Positions 1 to 5,063 of a stretch of DNA of 13,797 bases are shown piece by piece. Position numbers and translations under genes: made by a program. This DNA is from Erysipelotrichaceae bacterium UBA3379 (GTDB lineage: Bacteria > Bacillota_I > Bacilli_A > Erysipelotrichales > Coprobacillaceae): NCBI GenBank assembly GCA_002359025.1, contig DEPZ01000019.1, forward strand, positions 1 through 13,797. Reading direction: 5' to 3'. A model generated the notes under the pieces. It saw only the letters and a program-made list of their open reading frames with translations, searched no databases and was not told where the DNA came from. Position 1 is the first letter of the stretch; each line of letters begins with the position of its first letter.

Positions 1-2
1 CT

Positions 3-86
3 GTGACAAGTGGACAATCAAGTGATATAATAAAAATGTAAAGAGAAGGAGAGTGTTTGAAATGGGGTTCGTAAAACAAATATAAT
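3..86 (+). promoter_or_regulatory. Tandem sigma-A-type promoters upstream of the first small gene
   Basis: Two promoter-like elements lie in the gene-free first 121 bases. The upstream one has GTGACA at 3-8, a 17-bp spacer and a perfect TATAAT at 26-31, with a TG one base before the -10 (extended -10). The second has TTGAAA at 57-62, an 18-bp spacer and TATAAT at 81-86. Both point at the small membrane protein starting at 122. A transcript from the first would carry an AAGGAG at 46-51 and a 7-codon ORF (ATG at 62, TAA at 83-85). Both promoters are read from consensus only. Confidence 0.6.
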
Positions 87-121
87 ACAAGTTATTTATT
101 TTAACTAAGGAGGATTCATTT

Positions 122-340
122 ATGAAGAATCAAATTAAATATTATGTATCTGGAATTATTATACTTATATTAAGTACACCTTTAGCATATACAACAATTA
201 ATACTCTTTATGCAAATAAAAACTTAACTGGTGAATATCTCACATTATTAAATGGATTTGAGCATTCATATATGTTCATTGGGGTATTGGTGTTTAGTAT
301 TGGTTTAATCAATTTATTAGTAGAACATAAACAAAAGTAA
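122..340 (+). CDS. Small two-helix membrane protein, unknown function
   Basis: This is a 72-residue protein of unrecognised family. It has two hydrophobic stretches, at about residues 8-27 and 49-67, separated by a short polar loop with Asn, Thr and Glu. The C-terminus is basic and polar (EHKQK). This fits a small hairpin membrane protein with both ends on the same side. The start is well supported: AAGGAGG at 107-113 lies 8 nt before the ATG. It has its own promoters upstream and a terminator at 354-402, so it looks monocistronic. The merR gene that follows has a separate promoter. I see no motif that suggests a function, and I would not assume that MerR controls it. Confidence 0.75.
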   Translation: MKNQIKYYVSGIIILILSTPLAYTTINTLYANKNLTGEYLTLLNGFEHSYMFIGVLVFSIGLINLLVEHKQK

Positions 341-353
341 TTATTTTGAATTC

Positions 354-402
354 AAAAAGAGGTTGTACACCATTTCAAATGAAGTGATTACATCCTTTTT
401 TT
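354..402 (+). terminator. Rho-independent terminator after the small membrane protein
   Basis: An A-rich left arm ending in GAGGTTGTA (to 367) pairs with TACATCC (389-395) followed by seven T (396-402), with one mismatch inside the stem. A second inner hairpin, CATTTC/GAAGTG with an AAAT loop, fits in the apical part. Because the base of the stem is A-run against T-run, it may also stop transcription on the other strand. Confidence 0.75.
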
Positions 403-436
403 ATAGTTCAGTCTTATTTAATTTCACTAAAAAATC

Positions 437-467
437 TTGCTTATGACGTAACGTCATGAATTATAAT
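437..467 (+). promoter_or_regulatory. MerR-type promoter with operator palindrome in a 19-bp spacer
   Basis: The -35 box TTGCTT (437-442) and -10 box TATAAT (462-467) are separated by 19 bp. This over-long spacer is characteristic of promoters activated by MerR-family regulators through DNA distortion. Inside the spacer lies the perfect inverted repeat ATGACGT-A-ACGTCAT (443-457). The gene directly downstream encodes a MerR-family protein, so this is most likely its own operator. The element also shows that an upstream in-frame ATG at 456 lies inside the promoter and cannot be the start codon. Confidence 0.85.
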
Positions 468-488
468 GGAGGTAGGAGGAAAATCAGT

Positions 489-1277
489 ATGAAAGCAAAA
501 GAAAAATCAACTGAATATATGACAGTAGGCGAACTTGCTAAAAAAATGGGAACAACAGTACGTACTTTACAATATTATGATAAGGAGGGTTTGCTTTGCC
601 CAACTGCTGAAAGTGAAGGTGGGAGAAGACTATACACATATAAAGATATGATACAACTTCATCAAATACTTTCACTCAAATCATTAGGTTTTTCACTTCG
701 TGATATTAAAAATAAACTTATTTCTTTAGATAATCCTAATGATGTTGCGAATATATTAACACAACAATCAGATATGATCAAAGAACAACTTCATCAATTA
801 AGTAAAGCATTATCATCTATAGAAGCATTAAAATCAGAAGTTTTAGAGATGCAAGAAGTGAATTTTAAAAAATATGCTGATATTATTATTAATCTACAAA
901 TGAATAATGAGTATTATTGGCTTATTAAACATTTTGATGATGAGACTTTAGAACATATTCGTCATCATTTTGATAAAGAAAGTGGAAAAGATTTTATAGA
1001 ACGATTTCATCAATTAAATAACCAGGCCATAAAACTCAAAGAAGAAAATATTTTACCAGAAGATCAAAAAGCCCAAAACTTAGCTAAAAAGTTTTGGGAT
1101 ATGATTATGGAATTTACTCAAGGAGATCTGAGTTTATTACCTAAACTTATGGAGTTTAGTCAACGTATTGAAGGGCATGATGAGACTTTAAAAATAAATG
1201 AAGCTAATGCTTATTTACAACCTGCATTAGAAATATATTTTCAAAAATCTGGAATCAATCCATTTAAAAACAGTTAG
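489..1277 (+). CDS. MerR-family transcriptional regulator with TipAS-like effector domain
   Basis: This is a 262-residue activator-type regulator. Residues 10-78 are a MerR winged-helix DNA-binding domain, with the signatures TVGELAKKMG, TVRTLQYYDKEGLL, a GGRRLYTYKD wing and a LKSLGFSLRDIK helix. A dimerisation coiled coil follows (about 85-122). Residues 140-262 resemble the TipAS effector-binding domain (AQNLAKKFWDMIMEFTQGD and the AYLQPALEIY tail), as in TipAL and Mta. TipAS domains bind hydrophobic or planar drugs, and the thiopeptide-binding ones do so through a cysteine. This C-terminal domain has no cysteine, so covalent thiopeptide capture is unlikely. The start at 489 has AGGAGG at 474-479, 9 nt upstream; the alternative ATG at 456 sits in the promoter. 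It stands alone, with a convergent gene downstream, so its only visible target is its own promoter. Confidence 0.92.
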   Translation: MKAKEKSTEYMTVGELAKKMGTTVRTLQYYDKEGLLCPTAESEGGRRLYTYKDMIQLHQILSLKSLGFSLRDIKNKLISLDNPNDVANILTQQSDMIKEQLHQLSKALSSIEALKSEVLEMQEVNFKKYADIIINLQMNNEYYWLIKHFDDETLEHIRHHFDKESGKDFIERFHQLNNQAIKLKEENILPEDQKAQNLAKKFWDMIMEFTQGDLSLLPKLMEFSQRIEGHDETLKINEANAYLQPALEIYFQKSGINPFKNS

Positions 1278-1301
1278 ATTATTAAAATCTAACTGCTTTT
1301 T
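1266..1301. terminator. Bidirectional terminator between merR and the metal ATPase
   Basis: The perfect 10-bp stem CAGTTAGATT/AATCTAACTG (1271-1280 and 1286-1295) has a 5-nt loop. A5 precedes it and CTTTTT follows it, so it can end transcription from both sides of this convergent pair. The merR stop codon TAG (1275-1277) lies inside the left arm. Confidence 0.88.
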
Positions 1302-1312
1302 ATATAGAATAA

Positions 1313-3889
1313 TTATTTAGAAGTTATATATTTTCTAAGTTGGATGATTAATGTAGGAATTAATGCAAATCCATAGATACATAATAATTGATTAATAGAA
1401 ATTGTATGAATCATAAATAATCCATGCATAAATGGAACAAATAAAATAAAGTGTAATAATACAAATCCAATAATAAATGCATAAATACTCATTATATTAG
1501 AGAAAAGTCCAAGTTTTGTAAGTGGTTGTGAACCACGACAATTGAATCCATGTAATAAACGTGCTAAACAAATAGTTGCAAATGCCATAGTAGAAGCAGT
1601 TAATGAATCCATCTTTAACCCCATCATATATGAACACATTGTACAAATAGCAATAACAATTCCTTCAAATCCAATTTGGAATAATGATTCTTTATTTAAA
1701 ATAGAATCATTAGAACTTCTAGGTTTTTCCTTTAATACATCATCTCTACTTTTTTCCATACCAATAGCAATCGCAGGTAAAGAGTCAGTAATTAAGTTCA
1801 TAAATAATAAATGTACAGGGAAGAATGGTGTTGGTAACAACAATAATGAAGCTACAAATACACATACAATACCAGCAAAGTTACCAGATAATAAATAGTT
1901 AATAGAGTTCTTAATATTTCTATAAACATTACGTCCAGTGATAACTGCTTTAACAATTGTAGAGAAGTTATCATCTGTTAAGATCATACTTGCTGCATCT
2001 TTAGAAACTTCAGTTCCAGTAATTCCCATAGCAACACCAATATCACTTTGTTTTAATGCAGGTGCATCGTTAACACCATCACCAGTCATTGCAACGATAT
2101 CTCCACGTTTTTGCCAAGCTTTGACAATACGAATTTTATGTTCAGGAGCAACTCTTGCATAAACACTAATATGAGGTAATTTTTCATCTAATTCTTCTTC
2201 ACTCATAGATTCTAATTCTTTACCTTCAATAGATAAATCTCCATCTTCATAGATACCAATCTTTTTAGCAATAGATCTTGCTGTCACAACATGGTCACCA
2301 GTAATCATAATTGGCTTAATACCAGCAATCTTACATTTGGCAACAGCATCTGCACTTTCTTCACGTGGTGGATCCATTAAAGAAATTAATCCAACAAAGA
2401 CCAAATCATTTTCATCTTCTAGAGTAATACTATCTTTATCAAAAGGTTTATATGCAAAACCAAGAACACGTAATCCTTCATTTGCACATCTTTGATTTTC
2501 TTTTTGAATAGCTTCTCTATATCTTTCAGACATATTTTCTTTACGTCCATTAATTAAGATATGTGTACATCTATCAATAATCACATCAGGTGCACCTTTT
2601 GTATAAAGATGATTTTTTGAAGAAACACTCATTAATTTACGATCAGAATCAAATGGTAATTCTAACATACGTACAGCTTCATTTTTAAATTCAGCATCAT
2701 CTTTAACATGAGCGTTTACAAAATCTATTAATGCAAGTTCTGTAGGATCTCCAATTCTTTGTTCGCCTCTTACAACTGCATTATTACATAATAAACATGC
2801 TTTCAAAAAGACATTGTGATCATGATGACGACTATCAATTGTCTTTTCATCAAATAATTGATCATAGAAATAAACTGTTTGAGCAGTCATTTTGTTTTGT
2901 GTTAATGTTCCTGTTTTATCACTACAAATAACAGAAACACAACCTAAACTTTCTACTGAATTCAAGTTCTTAATAATCGCATTTTCTTTTACCATTTTTT
3001 GTGTACTCATAGAAAGAACAATTGTGACAATAGAACTTAATGCTTCTGGAATAGCAGCAACTGCTAAAGCAACAGCAATCATTAATGAATCTAATAATGA
3101 CATATCAGCCAAGAAATAATTCATAGCAAGCACAATAGCACAAATAAACATAATTGCTATAGAAAGCTTACCACTAAATTCATCTAAACTCTTTTGTAAA
3201 GGTGTTTTTCTTTCTTTAGCATTATTTAATAAAGAAGCAATCTTACCAATTTCAGTTTGCATTCCAATACTTGTGACAATATAACGACCAGTTCCATTTG
3301 TTACTAAACTTCCAGAAAAAGCCATGTTTTTTTGATCTCCAACCACCACATCTTGGTCAATTGGCTCAATGATTTTATCAACACTATCAACTTCACCAGT
3401 TAATGCACTCTCATTAATTTGTAAAGAAGAACTTTGGAAAATACGTCCATCACCACTGACAACATCACCAGCTTCAATTTGAACAATATCTCCAATTGTT
3501 AATTCAGTAGATTCAATTTCATGAATCATACCTTCACGCACAACTTTTACTTTAGGTACAGATAATTTCTTTAAACTATCTAAAGATTTTTCTGCTTTTA
3601 ATGTTTGTACTGTCCCTAATACAGCATTGACAATAATAACAACAACAATAACTATTGCACTTTCAAACTGACCACTTAATCCAGAAATAATAGCAGCAAT
3701 AATTAAAATAATAACTAATAAATCTTGGAATTGTTTTAAGAAAATAACAAGAGGGCTGTCTTTTTTCTTTTCATCCAATTCATTCATACCATACTTTTCA
3801 TGTCTTTTCTTGACTTCATCAAAAGATAAGCCATTTTCATTGGTTTGACATTCTTTCATTACCGTATCAATATCTTTTTGATAATACAT
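1313..3889 (-). CDS. P2-type cation-transporting ATPase, probable Mn2+/Ca2+ efflux pump
   Basis: This is an 858-residue P-type ATPase of the Ca2+-pump (PMR1/SERCA-like) group that uses ATP to move a divalent cation across the membrane. Visible elements in order: N-terminal cation-ATPase domain; actuator loop LTGEV (164-167, usually TGES); M4 motif VAAIPEALSS with E282; phosphorylation site CSDKTGTLT with D324; nucleotide-domain KGAP (431-434); hinge MITGD (530-532) and MTGDGVNDAP (D604, D608); then M5-M10. M6 keeps N698, T701 and D702, the ligands of SERCA metal site II. M5 reads SGNFAG, placing G673 where SERCA has the site-I Glu771, so one ion per cycle is likely. The start at 3889 has GGAGG 6 nt upstream; an in-frame ATG at 3928 lies in the riboswitch terminator and is rejected. 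The Mn2+ riboswitch-like leader argues for Mn2+ export. Family certain, substrate inferred. Confidence 0.93.
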   Translation of the reverse strand: MYYQKDIDTVMKECQTNENGLSFDEVKKRHEKYGMNELDEKKKDSPLVIFLKQFQDLLVIILIIAAIISGLSGQFESAIVIVVVIIVNAVLGTVQTLKAEKSLDSLKKLSVPKVKVVREGMIHEIESTELTIGDIVQIEAGDVVSGDGRIFQSSSLQINESALTGEVDSVDKIIEPIDQDVVVGDQKNMAFSGSLVTNGTGRYIVTSIGMQTEIGKIASLLNNAKERKTPLQKSLDEFSGKLSIAIMFICAIVLAMNYFLADMSLLDSLMIAVALAVAAIPEALSSIVTIVLSMSTQKMVKENAIIKNLNSVESLGCVSVICSDKTGTLTQNKMTAQTVYFYDQLFDEKTIDSRHHDHNVFLKACLLCNNAVVRGEQRIGDPTELALIDFVNAHVKDDAEFKNEAVRMLELPFDSDRKLMSVSSKNHLYTKGAPDVIIDRCTHILINGRKENMSERYREAIQKENQRCANEGLRVLGFAYKPFDKDSITLEDENDLVFVGLISLMDPPREESADAVAKCKIAGIKPIMITGDHVVTARSIAKKIGIYEDGDLSIEGKELESMSEEELDEKLPHISVYARVAPEHKIRIVKAWQKRGDIVAMTGDGVNDAPALKQSDIGVAMGITGTEVSKDAASMILTDDNFSTIVKAVITGRNVYRNIKNSINYLLSGNFAGIVCVFVASLLLLPTPFFPVHLLFMNLITDSLPAIAIGMEKSRDDVLKEKPRSSNDSILNKESLFQIGFEGIVIAICTMCSYMMGLKMDSLTASTMAFATICLARLLHGFNCRGSQPLTKLGLFSNIMSIYAFIIGFVLLHFILFVPFMHGLFMIHTISINQLLCIYGFALIPTLIIQLRKYITSK

Positions 3890-3916
3890 TTTCTTCCTCC
3901 TATTCTCTCTAGCAAG

Positions 3917-3968
3917 TAAAAAAGACAAAACTCGCTAAAGATATTGTTCTTTAACGAGTCTTGTCTTT
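3917..3968 (-). terminator. Riboswitch expression-platform terminator of the ATPase gene
   Basis: Read on the minus strand, the arm at 3968-3949 pairs with 3940-3921 over 20 bp (only G-U wobbles, no mismatch) around an 8-nt loop, and the right arm runs into a TTTTTT tract. The left arm contains the 3' strand of aptamer helix P1 and the CAAGA element, so aptamer and terminator cannot form together. This is the usual logic of an ON switch: ligand binding holds P1 and frees the gene from termination. Confidence 0.88.
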
Positions 3969-4040
3969 AAGATGCACCAGAATATTTAATATTCGAGACT
4001 GTTGATCACATCACACTTACGTGAGACTACTCCCTCATTA
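3952..4040 (-). promoter_or_regulatory. yybP-ykoY family Mn2+ riboswitch aptamer
   Basis: On the minus strand the leader begins TAATGAG-GGAGTAG and ends GACAAGA-CTCGTTA. TAATGAG and CTCGTTA pair as a 7-bp P1, with GTCT/AGAC just inside. The order P1, GGAGTAG, variable helices, CAAGA, P1' matches the yybP-ykoY architecture (AAAGG-GGAGUAGC ... GCAAGA-CCUUU). A GAATAT/ATATTC hairpin near 3977-3991 fits the distal helix. This family senses Mn2+ and often precedes P-type ATPases, as at yoaB of Lactococcus lactis. The class is recognised by eye, without a covariance-model search. Confidence 0.85.
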
Positions 4041-4045
4041 GCGAT

Positions 4046-4074
4046 ATAATAGCATATTCATAAAAAGATGTAAA
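4046..4074 (-). promoter_or_regulatory. Promoter of the riboswitch-ATPase transcript
   Basis: On the minus strand TTTACA (4074-4069) is followed by a 17-bp spacer and TATTAT (4051-4046), with a TG one base before the -10. The predicted start falls at about 4039-4040, exactly where aptamer helix P1 begins, so the boxes and the riboswitch call support each other. Confidence 0.8.
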
Positions 4075-4158
4075 TAGCGAATATATAAAAAATTGATTCA
4101 TATAATAAGAATACAAAAACATTATAACAATTTATTTACACAAAATTTGTTGATTGAT

Positions 4159-4164
4159 GGAGGG
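4159..4164 (+). promoter_or_regulatory. Ribosome binding site that questions the dedA start codon
   Basis: GGAGGG at 4159-4164 is the only strong ribosome binding site here. It abuts and overlaps the in-frame GTG at 4164-4166, leaving no spacer. The next in-frame candidate is ATT at 4173-4175, exactly 8 nt downstream. An in-frame TGA at 4155-4157 excludes any earlier start, and the ATGs at 4157 and 4180 are in other frames. Confidence 0.55.
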
Positions 4165-4772
4165 TGAGTCAAATTCAAGTATGGATTGAAACGTTAATAG
4201 AAAATTATGGCTATATCAGTTTGTTTATTTTGATGATTGTAGAAAATGTTTTTCCACCCATACCTTCAGAAGTCATTTTAACTTTTGCAGGCTTTATGAC
4301 ATGTTTAACATATCTAACGATACCAGGAGTTGTTATTGTAGCAACACTTGGATCATTTCTAGGTAGTTTTATTCTTTATTTTTTAGGTCGTTTAATTTCC
4401 ATTGAACGATTAGAAACATTACTTGATAGTCAACTGGCTAGAAGACTCCATTTTCATAAAGAAAGTGTACACAAAACACAAGATTGGTTTTTAAAACATG
4501 GTAAGACGGCTGTCTTTTTTGGAAGATTAGTGCCAATGATTAGAAGTTTAATTTCTATACCAGCAGGCATGACAAAAATGCCTGTAGTGAGTTATTCTTT
4601 ATATACATTATTTGGAACTTTGTTTTGGGATATACTTTTGGTTGTCATCGGAAGATTATTAGGGAGTCAATGGCATTTGATTTCCTTTTATATGCAAAGA
4701 TATGATTATGCATGGAAAATAATATTGATTTTATTTATAATATACTTCATAATCAAGAAAAAGAAATCTTGA
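4164..4772 (+). CDS. DedA-family membrane protein (SNARE-associated Golgi / VTT fold)
   Basis: This integral membrane protein of about 200 residues carries the DedA signatures: an N-terminal amphipathic stretch, ENVFPPIPSEVILTFAGFM (about residues 27-45), a helix rich in small residues (VVIVATLGSFLGSFILYFLGR), and GRLVPMIRSLISIPAGMTKM (about 119-138) with the conserved arginine. Family members act in membrane homeostasis; the UptA-type ones recycle undecaprenyl phosphate across the membrane. Which role applies here cannot be read from sequence. The only conventional start is GTG at 4164, directly against the ribosome binding site; ATT at 4173 has better spacing and would give a protein three residues shorter. 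The upstream gap holds the divergent ATPase promoter. The palindrome ACAAAATTTGT (4140-4150) lies just before the gene, with no clear role. A 78-residue gene follows after 14 nt, probably in the same operon. Confidence 0.88.
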   Translation: MSQIQVWIETLIENYGYISLFILMIVENVFPPIPSEVILTFAGFMTCLTYLTIPGVVIVATLGSFLGSFILYFLGRLISIERLETLLDSQLARRLHFHKESVHKTQDWFLKHGKTAVFFGRLVPMIRSLISIPAGMTKMPVVSYSLYTLFGTLFWDILLVVIGRLLGSQWHLISFYMQRYDYAWKIILILFIIYFIIKKKKS

Positions 4773-4786
4773 ATAAGGAGGATTAT

Positions 4787-5023
4787 ATGAAATCAAAATT
4801 ATCAATTGTTTTTTATGTGATTGCAGCGATATCACTTATTGCTTTTGTATTAAGTGCTTATAGTACAACTGTTTATCTTATGGCACTTGCTGAGTCTGGA
4901 CAGCTTTCATTAGCAGAGAGTTTTGTTGATGTGATTGTGACATATTTATCTAATGGTTTTGCATACTTTATTTATAGTGTGATGCTATTTGGAATGGGAT
5001 ATATGATTAGAAAAATAGGTTAA
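4787..5023 (+). CDS. Small two-helix membrane protein downstream of dedA
   Basis: This 78-residue protein of unrecognised family has two hydrophobic segments, at about residues 5-27 and 52-73. The middle loop contains Glu and Ser (ESGQLSLAES), and the C-terminus is basic (MIRKIG). The start at 4787 is set by AAGGAGG at 4775-4781 with a 5-nt gap. A longer in-frame reading from 4712 would overlap dedA by 61 bp and add a polar N-terminus without a ribosome binding site, so I reject it. It lies 14 nt behind dedA and ahead of a strong terminator, so it is probably co-transcribed with dedA. That suggests a membrane-related role but nothing specific. Confidence 0.75.
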   Translation: MKSKLSIVFYVIAAISLIAFVLSAYSTTVYLMALAESGQLSLAESFVDVIVTYLSNGFAYFIYSVMLFGMGYMIRKIG

Positions 5024-5027
5024 CTTT

Positions 5028-5063
5028 AAAAAGTATTTTATCAAAGCATAAGATACTTTTTTT
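5028..5063. terminator. Bidirectional terminator between the dedA operon and the PBP gene
   Basis: AAAAAGTATTTTA (5028-5040) pairs with TAAGATACTTTTT (5049-5061) over 13 bp, including one wobble, around an 8-nt loop. The T run continues to 5063. The matching A run on the left makes it usable for the convergent PBP gene, whose stop codon (5062-5064) touches the right edge. Confidence 0.82.

Noticed and set aside
456..488. Extra 11 residues at the N-terminus of the MerR protein
   Set aside because: The ATG at 456 is inside the operator and upstream of the -10 box, so it would not be transcribed from this promoter; the ATG at 489 has a proper AGGAGG.
1542..1898. Plus-strand open frame antisense to the ATPase gene
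   Set aside because: It lies wholly inside the strongly supported P-type ATPase, has no ribosome binding site and resembles no protein family; the same holds for the frames at 1938-2162 and 2892-3119.
3890..3928. Extra 13 residues at the N-terminus of the ATPase
   Set aside because: This stretch covers the riboswitch terminator arm and the GGAGG ribosome binding site; the start at 3889 is correctly spaced from it.
4140..4150. Palindrome ACAAAATTTGT before dedA as an operator
   Set aside because: It is short and AT-rich, not placed at a convincing promoter, and expected by chance in this base composition.
4712..4786. Longer start for the 78-residue protein
   Set aside because: It would overlap the end of dedA by 61 bp, lacks a ribosome binding site and adds a polar segment before the first membrane helix; AAGGAGG at 4775 points to 4787.
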